DNA of 64,000 bases from RGIG9060 sp052173655 (GTDB lineage: Bacteria; Spirochaetota; Spirochaetia; Treponematales; Treponemataceae): positions 124,001-188,000 of the forward strand of contig JBQMYD010000005.1 in assembly GCA_052173655.1 (NCBI GenBank), written 5' to 3'. Position numbers and translations under genes: made by a program. The notes under the pieces were generated by a model. That model did not search any database, was not told the origin of the DNA, and saw nothing but the letters and a program-made list of their open reading frames with translations. This document shows, in pieces, positions 17,919 to 26,393 of the stretch (positions are counted from its first letter, which is position 1; each line of letters starts with the position of its first letter).

Positions 17919-19442
17919 ATGGCACTAATGCTTTACAACACAATGGGTCGCAAAATTGAAGAATTCAAACCTATTGAAAAAGGCAAGGCCGGTTTTTACG
18001 GTTGCGGACCTACGGTTTATAATTACGCTCACATAGGCAACCTGCGTGCTTATGTTTTTTTGGACATTCTCGACAAAACATTATCTTTTTTAGGTTACGA
18101 AGTAAAACATGTAATGAACATCACTGACGTCGGTCATTTAAGCGGAGATGGCGATGATGGTGAAGATAAGATGGTAAAATCGGCAGCAGAACGTCATCAA
18201 AGCGTACTTGAAATTGCAAATTTTTATACACAAGCTTTTATGAAAGATATTGATGCTCTAAACATTAGACATCCGGATGTTATTTGCAAGGCAACGGAGC
18301 ATATTCAAGAAATGATAGATCTAATAAAGCAAATTGAAAAAAATGGTCATACTTATACAGCAGGCGGTAATCTTTACTATGACATTTCAACTTACGAAAA
18401 CTACGGAAAACTTGCAAATTTAAATCTTGAACAGCTAAAAGAAGGTGCAGGGAAAAGAGCTCTTTCTGTCATAGATAAAAACAAACGAAATCCGGAAGAC
18501 TTTGTACTTTGGTTTACAAAATCAAAATTTGAAGATCAGGCTATGACTTGGGATTCCCCTTGGGGCAAAGGTTATCCGGGTTGGCATATTGAATGTTCAG
18601 CCATGAGCATGAAATATCTGGGTAAACATTTTGACATACACACAGGAGGCATAGACCATGTCCCTGTTCATCACACGAACGAAATTGCCCAAAGTGAAGG
18701 AAGTTTTGACAAAAACGAAACTGCTAATGGGCCATGGGTAAATTATTGGCTTCATAATGAATTTTTGATTCTTGACGGGGGGAAAATGTCAAAGTCCAAC
18801 GGAAATTTTATAACACTACAGGCAAAACTTCCTACAGAAAAAGGCTGCTCCCTAAAAGACAAGGGGTACGATCCGTTAGATTACAGATATTTTCTTTTAG
18901 GCGGACACTATAGAAAACAACTTATTTTTTCATGGGAAGCAATGGACGGAGCAAGATCATCAAGACTTGCACTTAATCAAAAAGTTTCAAAAATAATTGA
19001 AAAAACGCCTTACATCGATTCAACAGTTCAATTATGTAAAATATCCGACAAAAATGCCTTGGATTCACTGGAAGAATTTAAATCCGCACTGGAAAAAGAT
19101 CTTGCAACTCCAAAGGCACTTTCAATATTAAACAAAGTAATAAAAAACGAAAATATCCCTGATATCGAAAAAATCGCTTTGATAGAAAATTTCGACCAAG
19201 TTTTTTCGCTTTCAATAATAAACGAAGCCAGAAAAATTGCTCTTGAAACGCAAAAAAACGCCGAAAAGCAGATAGGCAATACTCAAAATTCAGACCCGGA
19301 AATCGAAAAAATGATTATGGAACGAAATCAGGCAAAAAAAGAAAAAAATTACGGTAAAGCAGATGAAATTCGCAATGAGCTAAAAGCAAAAGGAATTATC
19401 ATCATAGATACGCCACAGGGGACTACTTGGAAATACGAATAG
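17919..19442 (+). CDS. cysS: Cysteine--tRNA ligase
   Basis: A 507-residue class-I aminoacyl-tRNA synthetase. The ATP motifs are intact: HIGN (in NYAHIGNLRAY) and KMSKSNGN. The zinc and cysteine-binding ligands are visible in FYGCGPTVYN, GWHIECSAMS and GIDHVPVHHTNE. Four C-terminal helices carry the anticodon-contacting region and end with GKADEIRNELKAKGIIIIDTPQGT, typical of the family. I chose ATG 17919, which has GAGGT six bases upstream; an open frame extends much further upstream but lies antisense to murB. The ECF sigma gene begins 66 bases later. Confidence 0.96.
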   Translation: MALMLYNTMGRKIEEFKPIEKGKAGFYGCGPTVYNYAHIGNLRAYVFLDILDKTLSFLGYEVKHVMNITDVGHLSGDGDDGEDKMVKSAAERHQSVLEIANFYTQAFMKDIDALNIRHPDVICKATEHIQEMIDLIKQIEKNGHTYTAGGNLYYDISTYENYGKLANLNLEQLKEGAGKRALSVIDKNKRNPEDFVLWFTKSKFEDQAMTWDSPWGKGYPGWHIECSAMSMKYLGKHFDIHTGGIDHVPVHHTNEIAQSEGSFDKNETANGPWVNYWLHNEFLILDGGKMSKSNGNFITLQAKLPTEKGCSLKDKGYDPLDYRYFLLGGHYRKQLIFSWEAMDGARSSRLALNQKVSKIIEKTPYIDSTVQLCKISDKNALDSLEEFKSALEKDLATPKALSILNKVIKNENIPDIEKIALIENFDQVFSLSIINEARKIALETQKNAEKQIGNTQNSDPEIEKMIMERNQAKKEKNYGKADEIRNELKAKGIIIIDTPQGTTWKYE

Positions 19443-19508
19443 ATTGGAGATACGAATAAAGTTGTAACTTTTTTCGATTTTTATTGTTTGAGTTAATGGG
19501 AAGGGACA

Positions 19509-20063
19509 ATGTTGTTACGGGACGATAAAGCTAAAGTTGAACTGCGTGCTGATAATCCGAAAGATTTTAAGAAAATCTATAACGAAAACATACAATTGTT
19601 GTTCAAAATTTCTTATCGGATCGTAAACGACGCAGAAGCTGCTGAGGATTTGGTTCAAGATTCTTTTATTAAGATGAATGAGAAACATTTGGCATTTCCT
19701 TCCTCAGATGATGCTAAGTTTTGGTTAATCCGTGTTGTAAAAAATGCTTCTTTGAACTACGCAAAACGGAAAAATCGAGAACGAACTGCATATGAAAAGG
19801 TCTTACATGAAGGCAACAAAAGGCAAACTTCTAGTGAGGAAGAATTGCTTAAAGAGGAAACTAAATCACAAATTTTGGAGGCATTAAATCAACTTCCGGA
19901 AAAATTAAAAACGATTTTGATTTTGCGTGAATACGCTGATCTTAATTATAAAGAAATCGGACGTATTCTTGGAATAACTGAGGGAAATGTAAAAATACGG
20001 GTTTTTAGAGCTCGAGAACAACTTGCAAAGATTATAGGAGTAGATAATGCATATTTGCCCTGA
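19509..20063 (+). CDS. ECF-family RNA polymerase sigma factor
   Basis: A 184-residue sigma factor with regions 2 and 4 only. Region 2 is seen around LFKISYRIVNDAEAAEDLVQ, followed by DSFIKMNEK. Region 4 is LNQLPEKLKTILILREYADL and then YKEIGRILGITEGNVKIRVF, a helix-turn-helix reading the -35 element. GGGAAGGGAC precedes the ATG. It overlaps the following anti-sigma gene by 17 bases, the typical arrangement for co-produced regulator pairs. The gap before it contains GTTGTAAC at 19459-19466, which might be part of an autoregulated ECF promoter; this is only a suggestion. Confidence 0.9.
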   Translation: MLLRDDKAKVELRADNPKDFKKIYNENIQLLFKISYRIVNDAEAAEDLVQDSFIKMNEKHLAFPSSDDAKFWLIRVVKNASLNYAKRKNRERTAYEKVLHEGNKRQTSSEEELLKEETKSQILEALNQLPEKLKTILILREYADLNYKEIGRILGITEGNVKIRVFRAREQLAKIIGVDNAYLP

Positions 20064-20685
20064 TTTTGATGTTCATTCAGCTTATATAGACGGAGAACTT
20101 CCGCTTGAATTAAAGAATGAATATCTTGAGCACGTGAATTCTTGTAAAAAGTGCGATAAAGAACTTAAAAAATTACAGATCATACACAAAGTTTTGAGAG
20201 AAGACAACAAAGAAATATGGCTCTCGGAAAGTACCGTTGTCAAAGGTTACGAAAAAATAGAGACTTTATTGAAATGCAAACAAATTGCAAAATATTCACA
20301 AATAAATCCACAATTTTTAAGCAAGTTAACAACAGTTGCAGCAGCTTTTGCAGTTTTTATAATTTTTCTTTCATTTGAAACCATATTTTTAAATCATACA
20401 CAGGACAAATTTGCAGACGCTTATAAAGATTTTGGCATTCAAAGCCCTTTCACTTCAGAAAATCTGTCTATTCCGTTTCCGTATACAATAGATGATTCAC
20501 TTTTAACTTCTGCTGAAAATTTACAGAATATCGAACTTGAAAATATAATAGCAAAAGAGGCAAAAAAATCTCGCGAAAATATTTTTTATCCAAAACAAAA
20601 TCAACAAAAACCGGATTTTGTAGCTTTACCGAATATGTACAATAACAAAAATAATTTGTATAATACAGGACATTCCGGTTTTTAG
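20047..20685 (+). CDS. Membrane anti-sigma factor with zinc-finger-like N-terminus
   Basis: A 212-residue protein that overlaps the sigma gene by 17 bases. The N-terminal part has the anti-sigma zinc pattern: a cysteine near residue 3, then HVNSCKKC (HxxxCxxC). This domain binds ECF sigma factors and holds them inactive. One membrane segment follows near residues 97-115 (TTVAAAFAVFIIFLSFETIF). The rest (about 95 residues) lies outside the cytoplasm and has no recognised fold. The arrangement suggests release of the sigma factor in response to an envelope signal, probably by proteolysis or by binding of the downstream exported protein. Confidence 0.85.
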   Translation: MHICPDFDVHSAYIDGELPLELKNEYLEHVNSCKKCDKELKKLQIIHKVLREDNKEIWLSESTVVKGYEKIETLLKCKQIAKYSQINPQFLSKLTTVAAAFAVFIIFLSFETIFLNHTQDKFADAYKDFGIQSPFTSENLSIPFPYTIDDSLLTSAENLQNIELENIIAKEAKKSRENIFYPKQNQQKPDFVALPNMYNNKNNLYNTGHSGF

Positions 20686-20695
20686 GATTTTAATT

Positions 20696-22366
20696 TTGAA
20701 TTTTGTTGAAAAATTATCGTACCTGCTCAGAAAATATTTTTTGGTCCGTTTTGTTTCGTTTGTAATCGTTTTTTTTGTAGCAGTAGGAATTGTCCTTATA
20801 ATTACATGTAGCGCAAGAAAAAAACCCGAACTTGAAGCTGTAACTCCGCAAGTAGCAAATCCGGGTGATATTGTATATATTTTTGGAAAGCATTTCGGTT
20901 CAAAAATAAACGACAGCTACGTTGAAATTGCAGGAAACAGAATTACTGCAAGCCACTATATTTCATGGTCAGACTCAAATATTCAACTTCAATTGCCGGT
21001 CAACGTACAGGACGGACTTTTGCATGTTGTTACATCAAACGGAAAAACAAAGCCGGTTAATTTTACAAATCGTCAGTTAGTTCCAATTGTAGTAAAAAAT
21101 GATTCAAGTTATACACTCCCCTATATTTCCACCATTGAAGAAAAAATTTGTTCAATAGGAAATTTAATAACCGTAACCGGAAGAAACTTCGGGCCTTTAC
21201 GCAATGATTCAAAAGTATATTTTTCAATTTTATCCGATGAAGACGACGATATGAAATTTATTAGTTGCGACGAAAATGAAACTTATTACGATTTTTGGAG
21301 TAACCAGGAAATACGTGTAAGAATTCCGGACGGAGTAAAATCCGGCAAATTTTTTGTAACAACAAGTCAGGGACAAAGTAACGAATACAATCTGGAAATT
21401 AAAAATATGCCGGGAACAAAAAGTTTTTCACAAAAAGTTACTTATCTTTTAAAAGTCAGTGCAGAAGTTAGTGCTAACGAGTTTAAGGGAACAAACGATG
21501 TATTTTTGAGATTTCCAATTCCTCCAAAAACAACTACTCAAAGAAATATTGAAACTCCCTTTTCATCTATAGAACCGATTACTGCAAATTATATGAATAC
21601 GGCAGTTTATCAAACAACTCTAACTTCAAAACAAAAAAACAAGTTTTATGTAGAAGTTTTGCATCTTATTCCGGTATATGCAATTTCTACATCCATAGAT
21701 AAAAATAAAATCAAGCCCTATTCATCACAGACAAACAAAATTTTTGCAGATTATTTAAAAGCAGATGAAGTAATACCTGCAAATGATGAAAATGTACATA
21801 ATTTAGGAAAACATCTTTATGAAAGATATTCAAATCCTTATGATACGGCAAGAACAATATATAATTACCTTACAAAAGAAATGCAAATACTTGAGAATCT
21901 TCGTAGCGAAGAAATTGAAATCTCAGAAATTATAGCTTCCGGGATAGGAGATCCATACGAAATAACCGTTTTATTTTGTGCCTTATGCCGGAATGCAAAA
22001 ATTCCATGCGTAGTTTCCAGCGGAATTTATATTGACAGTCAGAACAAAACACATAATCACTGGTGGGCTGAATTTTACATAGAAGAATTTGGTTGGATAC
22101 CCGTTGACGTTGTTTTGGGTTCCGACTTTTCGTATCATGGAAAAGAAGAAATAGAAAATCCTAATGATTTTTATTTCGGTTCTTTGGATTCCCACAGAGT
22201 TGCTTTTTCAAGAGGGTGGAATAACGTAAAAAGTACTAATATAAAAAATTCTACTGCATATAGAAAAAAAACTTATGCAATGCAATCGATTTGGGAAGAA
22301 TCATCGTTGGATGTAAAATCATATAATGCCGTTTGGAATGATATAGAAGTTTCTAACGTATATTAA
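20696..22366 (+). CDS. Membrane-anchored protein with two TIG domains and a degenerate transglutaminase-like domain
   Basis: A 556-residue protein starting at TTG 20696 after AGGA, ten bases beyond the anti-sigma stop. An N-terminal hydrophobic anchor (FVSFVIVFFVAVGIVLIITC) is followed by two IPT/TIG immunoglobulin-like domains (about residues 43-130 and 140-235; GDIVYIFGKHFG and GNLITVTGRNFG). A transglutaminase-like core occupies about 380-485. Its histidine (NHWWAEF, near 453) and aspartate (WIPVDV, near 470) are present, but the usual catalytic cysteine position is Pro420 (GDPYEITVLFCALCR). It may bind rather than cleave. Co-transcription with the sigma and anti-sigma genes suggests an envelope-sensing role. 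Confidence 0.83.
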   Translation: MNFVEKLSYLLRKYFLVRFVSFVIVFFVAVGIVLIITCSARKKPELEAVTPQVANPGDIVYIFGKHFGSKINDSYVEIAGNRITASHYISWSDSNIQLQLPVNVQDGLLHVVTSNGKTKPVNFTNRQLVPIVVKNDSSYTLPYISTIEEKICSIGNLITVTGRNFGPLRNDSKVYFSILSDEDDDMKFISCDENETYYDFWSNQEIRVRIPDGVKSGKFFVTTSQGQSNEYNLEIKNMPGTKSFSQKVTYLLKVSAEVSANEFKGTNDVFLRFPIPPKTTTQRNIETPFSSIEPITANYMNTAVYQTTLTSKQKNKFYVEVLHLIPVYAISTSIDKNKIKPYSSQTNKIFADYLKADEVIPANDENVHNLGKHLYERYSNPYDTARTIYNYLTKEMQILENLRSEEIEISEIIASGIGDPYEITVLFCALCRNAKIPCVVSSGIYIDSQNKTHNHWWAEFYIEEFGWIPVDVVLGSDFSYHGKEEIENPNDFYFGSLDSHRVAFSRGWNNVKSTNIKNSTAYRKKTYAMQSIWEESSLDVKSYNAVWNDIEVSNVY

Positions 22367-22407
22367 TACAATTTGCTTTTTAGCATTATAGTTAAGGGAG
22401 TTTTGTT

Positions 22408-23097
22408 ATGATAAAAGTTTTATCTGTTGGAGGTTCAATTGTAGTTCCTGAATTTCCGGATACTGATTTTTTGAAAAAATTTGTTGAATTGGTAAAAGAT
22501 TGGTTAAAAGCTGACGATCAAAGAAAATTAATCTGCGTTGTAGGCGGAGGTGGCCCTGCAAGAATTTACCAAAATGCGTATAAAACAATAGCCGGGGAAG
22601 AAATTTATGATAATAATCAAGCTGACTGGATTGGAATTACAGCTACAAGACTTAATGCACAGCTTTTAAAAGCAGCATTCGGAACTCTTTGCACACAGGA
22701 CGTTGTTTACGATCCAAGTTGTGCAAAAGAGTTTACAGGTAAAGTTATGATTGCTTCAGGATGGAAACCGGGCTTTTCTACCGATACTGACGCAGTAATT
22801 TTAGCACAAAATTTTGGGGCAAAAACTGTAGTAAATCTTTCAAATATTGAAAAAGTTTACACCGACGATCCTAAGAAAAATCCAAATGCAAAACCCTTAG
22901 ACACAATCAGTTGGAAAGAGTTTAGAAAAATGGTAGGAAATGAATGGGTGCCCGGAAAAAACTGTCCGTTTGATCCTATTGCAAGTGCAAAAGCTGAAGA
23001 ATCAGGTATAAAAGTTATCTGTGCCGGAGGAAAGAATATAGAAAACATCGAAAATATTTTAAATGACAAAGATTTTTTTGGAACAACGATAGGCTAG
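22408..23097 (+). CDS. pyrH: UMP kinase, short archaeal-like form
   Basis: A 229-residue amino-acid-kinase-fold protein that phosphorylates UMP. It begins MIKVLSVGGSIVVPEFPD, has the GGGGPAR substrate loop, and continues with GWKPGFSTDTDAVILAQNFG and NIEKVYTDDPKKNPNAK. The SIVVP-PD start and the short length are typical of the archaeal subtype, which spirochaetes carry instead of the usual bacterial PyrH of about 240 residues starting with KRILLKLSGE. AAGGGAG precedes the ATG. In many bacteria pyrH lies beside translation factor genes; here it follows the ECF operon by 41 bases. Confidence 0.92.
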   Translation: MIKVLSVGGSIVVPEFPDTDFLKKFVELVKDWLKADDQRKLICVVGGGGPARIYQNAYKTIAGEEIYDNNQADWIGITATRLNAQLLKAAFGTLCTQDVVYDPSCAKEFTGKVMIASGWKPGFSTDTDAVILAQNFGAKTVVNLSNIEKVYTDDPKKNPNAKPLDTISWKEFRKMVGNEWVPGKNCPFDPIASAKAEESGIKVICAGGKNIENIENILNDKDFFGTTIG

Positions 23098-23137
23098 TTA
23101 TGAACTCCGCCATAGAACGAATTGTCGGAGTTCATAT
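23098..23137 (+). terminator. Hairpin after UMP kinase gene
   Basis: TATGAACTCCG (23099-23109) pairs with CGGAGTTCATA (23126-23136) across a 16-base loop directly after the stop codon. There is no strong T tract after it, so it may be a weak or RNA-stabilising terminator between pyrH and the convergent acyltransferase remnant. Confidence 0.5.
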
Positions 23138-23155
23138 ATTACATGCCATATTCTT

Positions 23156-23359
23156 TTATTTTAAGATTGTTTGCTTTGTAGCTTTTGCATTAATCAAGTA
23201 AGATAGAACAAATGTTAAAATAATTACAACAGCCGCCTGTGCAATTGCACTATAAAGACTATGCTCAAAAATTTTACTTGCAATATTGGAAAGGTAAATC
23301 GTAATTTGTCCGTGCAACAAAAAAATATACATTGACATATTTCCTAATTTTTGAAATAC
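23156..23359 (-). pseudogene. Out-of-frame C-terminal part of the phase-variable acyltransferase
   Basis: This stretch continues the upstream acyltransferase in another frame: after the G9 tract the codons read VFQKLGNMSMYIFLLHGQ and then a last membrane segment (AAVVIILTFVLSYLI) before a TAA stop. The MSMYIFLLHG motif is typical of the C-terminal region of acyltransferase-3 proteins. With 10 or 7 G residues it would be joined in frame to the main open frame. An internal ATG at 23338 has no convincing ribosome site, so independent translation is unlikely. Confidence 0.8.
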
Positions 23360-24321
23360 CCCCCCCCTAGAATTTTTGAAAAAATTCCCTTATCGAATGC
23401 AAAAATCAAAATAAAAACTGCACATAAAATTATATCTATAAAATATTTATAACTACCGTGAGGAATAAATTTTCTTTTAGCAAAGTAAATAATAAAAATA
23501 AAAGTTATAAAAATTTCAAAAAAACTTGAATAAAAATACCCGGGATTTACTATTTTTTCTTTCAATCTGGTAAAAATCATGGCAGCATTCATACCCGCAA
23601 AAACATAAAAAACCCTTAAGTACGGACTTTCCCAAATCAAAACATCAATAGGAATACCTTTTATACAAAACTGTCTTGCTCCAAAAAATTTCATAAAAAC
23701 TGCAATAGCCAATATGTTAAATAAAATTAACAAAATATCTACGAAAGTACGTGAAATTTTTTTGTATAAAAAAATCAGCAACGGGCAAATCAGGTATACA
23801 CAAAATAAAGCAGATAAAAACCATGCAACACCGTTAAATTCATGAGTAAAAAAACTACTACCCGTTGCAGTTTGCAAAAGAGGAATATTTACAGCAAGTT
23901 TTATAAATTCATATTTTAAAAAGTGTAGTACGGATTTTAAAGAACATCCTGTCAAAAGCGTATTTACAAAATTCCATACAAAACCGGCTATCAAAGTTAA
24001 GATGTAAACCGGATAAATTTTTTTTACATGGTTGATTCCAAATTTTATGCTTTGCAAAAACGAGGGAGCTTTTGCTTGCTGTTGAGAAGTTTTTTTAAGA
24101 CTTGAAAGCATCATACCAAAACCCGAAAGCAAAAAGAAAAAATTTACGGCTAAAGTTGCATTGTTCAAAAAATACTTTGTAAAAAAATACCCTACTCTAC
24201 CTGTATTAATAAAAAAACCGAGATGAGAAATCAATACTATCATAACCATGATAAATCTCATTCCCGTAAGAGAAGCTATTTTTTTATGCTCGATTGTTAA
24301 ATTTTCCGTTTTTGCATTCAT
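23344..24321 (-). CDS. Acyltransferase-3-family membrane protein, truncated by the G9 tract in this copy
   Basis: A multi-membrane O-acyltransferase. The family region ASLTGMRFIMVMIVLISHLG near residue 16 and FFLLSGFGMML are typical of acyltransferase-3 proteins, which acylate sugars or other surface molecules. As read, the protein has 325 residues and ends LGGGYFKN at a TAG five codons after the tract. One more base (G10) or two fewer (G7) would continue into a C-terminus of about 62 residues, giving a full-length protein of about 388. I chose ATG 24321 (MNAKTENLTIEHKK), because the longer frame runs back into the neighbouring gene. The preceding gene on this strand, a lipoprotein, ends 25 bases upstream. 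Confidence 0.85.
   Translation of the reverse strand: MNAKTENLTIEHKKIASLTGMRFIMVMIVLISHLGFFINTGRVGYFFTKYFLNNATLAVNFFFLLSGFGMMLSSLKKTSQQQAKAPSFLQSIKFGINHVKKIYPVYILTLIAGFVWNFVNTLLTGCSLKSVLHFLKYEFIKLAVNIPLLQTATGSSFFTHEFNGVAWFLSALFCVYLICPLLIFLYKKISRTFVDILLILFNILAIAVFMKFFGARQFCIKGIPIDVLIWESPYLRVFYVFAGMNAAMIFTRLKEKIVNPGYFYSSFFEIFITFIFIIYFAKRKFIPHGSYKYFIDIILCAVFILIFAFDKGIFSKILGGGYFKN
23359..23367 (-). repeat. G9 homopolymer tract (C9 on the plus strand) inside the acyltransferase gene
   Basis: Nine consecutive C residues on the plus strand read as nine G residues in the coding direction, CTA then G9 then TATTTC. It is the only mononucleotide G or C run of this length noticed in the window; the next longest are G6 runs. 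Slipped-strand mispairing at such tracts is a known switch for surface-structure genes. With nine residues the frame ends at a near stop codon. Confidence 0.95.
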
Positions 24322-24346
24322 TGTATTGATGATTTTCCTAAAAAAT

Positions 24347-24976
24347 CTAATAAGCTGAAAGTTCTTCCAAAAGATTTGCCAATTTTTTCCCGTAAGATTT
24401 GTCAGAAGCCCATGTACCGGAAAGCTCATAAACAGTAGGAGCTTTACCCTTAGGATTTACATATTTATAGCGGCTATCGATCAATTTTCCATTTAATGTT
24501 CTTGTAGTTCCATAAGCATGTAAATGTTGGACATGAGCCTTTACTCCAAGCCTTTCTGTTTTAAAACTTAAACCTCGATTTTTTTCGTTTATGGAACCAA
24601 GTCCGCAAAAATTATTCATTTTAGCCGAAACAAGATTTCCAAAGCGTAAAAAACCTGTTTCAAGACACATTTGTACAAAAGCTACATCTGAATTAATACC
24701 TTCCGCTTTAGCTTCTTCAACATAATACCTTACCATTCTTTTTAACTTTTGTTTATTCACATCCGGATTGCGATCTAAAAAAAAATTATATAAAGCATCC
24801 TCACCCTTAACTCCGTAAGTATCTATAGAAAGCGAACAAACCTGATAATTTTGTTTAAAATCGGGATTAGGATTTTGCCATTCAATCGTTATGGTCATAC
24901 ACGAGCCTATAAAAAAAACGGCAAAGAAAAGCAAGGCAGAATAAAATATCTTTTTTATTCGGTAAAACTTATTCAT
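24347..24976 (-). CDS. Lipoprotein with glucosaminidase-family domain
   Basis: A 209-residue protein with a signal peptide and lipobox cysteine in FFIGSCMT near residue 26. The rest matches the glucosaminidase (LytD/FlgJ-like) family: FVQMCLETGFLRFGNLVSAK, then MNNFCGLGSINE, with the catalytic glutamate in LETG. Such enzymes cut peptidoglycan glycan strands. It ends with TWASDKSYGKKLANLLEELS, typical of the family C-terminus. It starts at ATG 24976 and is divergent from radC. Cell-wall remodelling or recycling is the probable role. Confidence 0.87.
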   Translation of the reverse strand: MNKFYRIKKIFYSALLFFAVFFIGSCMTITIEWQNPNPDFKQNYQVCSLSIDTYGVKGEDALYNFFLDRNPDVNKQKLKRMVRYYVEEAKAEGINSDVAFVQMCLETGFLRFGNLVSAKMNNFCGLGSINEKNRGLSFKTERLGVKAHVQHLHAYGTTRTLNGKLIDSRYKYVNPKGKAPTVYELSGTWASDKSYGKKLANLLEELSAY

Positions 24977-25042
24977 CTTTAAATTATACTTTTTTTATAT
25001 TTTTTTTACAAGATTTTTAATTTTTTACACAATAATTAAGTT

Positions 25043-25750
25043 ATGAAAAATATTCAATGTAAAACAATTTATCATATCAGACGTAGAGAAAATCAGCCAA
25101 TGGTTAGAGAAAAATTTTTTGAAATGGGAATCAAAAAAATAACCAACCATGAACTTTTGATGTTAATTTTAGGCTCCGGGGTAAAAGGTTGCCCGATAGA
25201 GCAACTTGCCGAAGAAGTCTTGGACGTACTTGAATTTAGAAATTCCGAAGATTTATTTTCCCATCTATGTACAATAAAAGGAATGGGTAAATCAAAGGCA
25301 AGTACTATTTGTGCATGTATGGAACTTGGAAAAAGACTTTGTTCTCAAAGCAAAAAATGTATAAAAGAGCCTGCAGACGTAATTCCTATGGTAAGACATT
25401 ATGCACTTGAAAATGTTGAATATTTTATCTGCATAACATTAAATGCCGCAGGTGAAATCATAACTTTACGAGAAATTTCAAAAGGAGCTTCAAACAGTGC
25501 ACAAATCCAACCTAGAGAAGTTTTTACTCAAGTTCTCAAAGATCAAGGAGCTGCCGTAATTTTTGTTCATAATCATCCTTCCGGTAACGTAACACCTTCC
25601 AGAGAAGACTTAGAACTTACAGGAAGACTTGTCAAAGGCGGAAAAATTCTTGGAATTCCTACTTTGGATCACATTATAATTTCGCTAAATGATTATTTCA
25701 GCTTTGCAGGTAATAATCTTATAAAAAAGTTTGAAAAAAATTTATTTTGA
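25043..25750 (+). CDS. radC: RadC-family JAB/MPN-domain protein
   Basis: A 235-residue protein of the RadC family. The N-terminal part holds a helix-hairpin-helix region (FSHLCTIKGMGKSKASTICA). The C-terminal part is a JAB1/MPN-like metalloprotease fold with the metal motif HNHPSGNVTPSRED and the upstream glutamate in LREISKGASN. The name derives from a DNA-repair phenotype that was later doubted, so the cellular role is uncertain. It is divergent from the glucosaminidase lipoprotein gene across 66 A+T-rich bases. The start is ATG 25043. Confidence 0.92.
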   Translation: MKNIQCKTIYHIRRRENQPMVREKFFEMGIKKITNHELLMLILGSGVKGCPIEQLAEEVLDVLEFRNSEDLFSHLCTIKGMGKSKASTICACMELGKRLCSQSKKCIKEPADVIPMVRHYALENVEYFICITLNAAGEIITLREISKGASNSAQIQPREVFTQVLKDQGAAVIFVHNHPSGNVTPSREDLELTGRLVKGGKILGIPTLDHIIISLNDYFSFAGNNLIKKFEKNLF

Positions 25751-25820
25751 TATTGAGTAATTACCCGTACAACAAAAAACTGCGTAGACAGTTACAGGAA
25801 CACAGTGTAAAATAAGGTCT

Positions 25821-26354
25821 GTGTTTTTTATAGCTTTAAAAGAAAAAAAATATTTTTTGTCTTTGATACTTTGTGTTCTTGTTAATGTTTTTATGCTTGC
25901 CTCGGGAAAAATTCCGACAGTTTCATTTTGGTCGGAACTGAAAGACGTAAAAATATTTATCAACAATGAAGAAATTGGAATGCTTCCTCAAAAAGACATA
26001 AAACTTTTTCCGGGTTCGTATAAAATAAGAGCCGAAAAAAGGAATTTTCACACAAAAGAATTCCGACTTGAAGTAACATGGGAAGAATTTCAGTCTTATG
26101 AAATAAAACTTGATACAATCCAAAGTAAAGGTTTTATACAATTTTATATAAATCCTTTTCCGCAGAAAATTTACATCAATGATGAAAAATACGAATTTGA
26201 AAAATCAAATAACGTTTTGGCTTTAGAAAAAGGTTTTTATCGAATCAGATTTGAACACTTCGGTTATAAACCTATCATAAAAAATTTTAGAATTTTTGAT
26301 CAACAAACTTACAGTTTTTCAAAAGACTTTGAAAAACCAAAAGATAAAAACTGA
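25821..26354 (+). CDS. Membrane-anchored PEGA-domain protein
   Basis: A 177-residue protein that starts at GTG 25821 five bases after AAGG. A hydrophobic segment (FLSLILCVLVNVFMLAS) anchors it; the remainder consists of two PEGA-like beta repeats, FINNEEIGMLPQKDIKLFPG followed by SYKIRAEKRNFH, and then YINDEKYEFEKSNNVLALEKG followed by YRIRFEHFGYKP. PEGA domains occur in exported and surface-layer proteins and are thought to mediate binding. It lies alone between radC and a convergent SRPBCC gene. Confidence 0.75.
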   Translation: MFFIALKEKKYFLSLILCVLVNVFMLASGKIPTVSFWSELKDVKIFINNEEIGMLPQKDIKLFPGSYKIRAEKRNFHTKEFRLEVTWEEFQSYEIKLDTIQSKGFIQFYINPFPQKIYINDEKYEFEKSNNVLALEKGFYRIRFEHFGYKPIIKNFRIFDQQTYSFSKDFEKPKDKN

Positions 26355-26393
26355 ATATCTGCGAAAGCTTTATACTCCGAAACAGCAACTTTC

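Noticed and set aside
18777..18782. G6 run in cysS as a phase-variation tract
   Set aside because: It encodes the invariant glycines before KMSKS in an essential enzyme; six G is too short to suggest switching.
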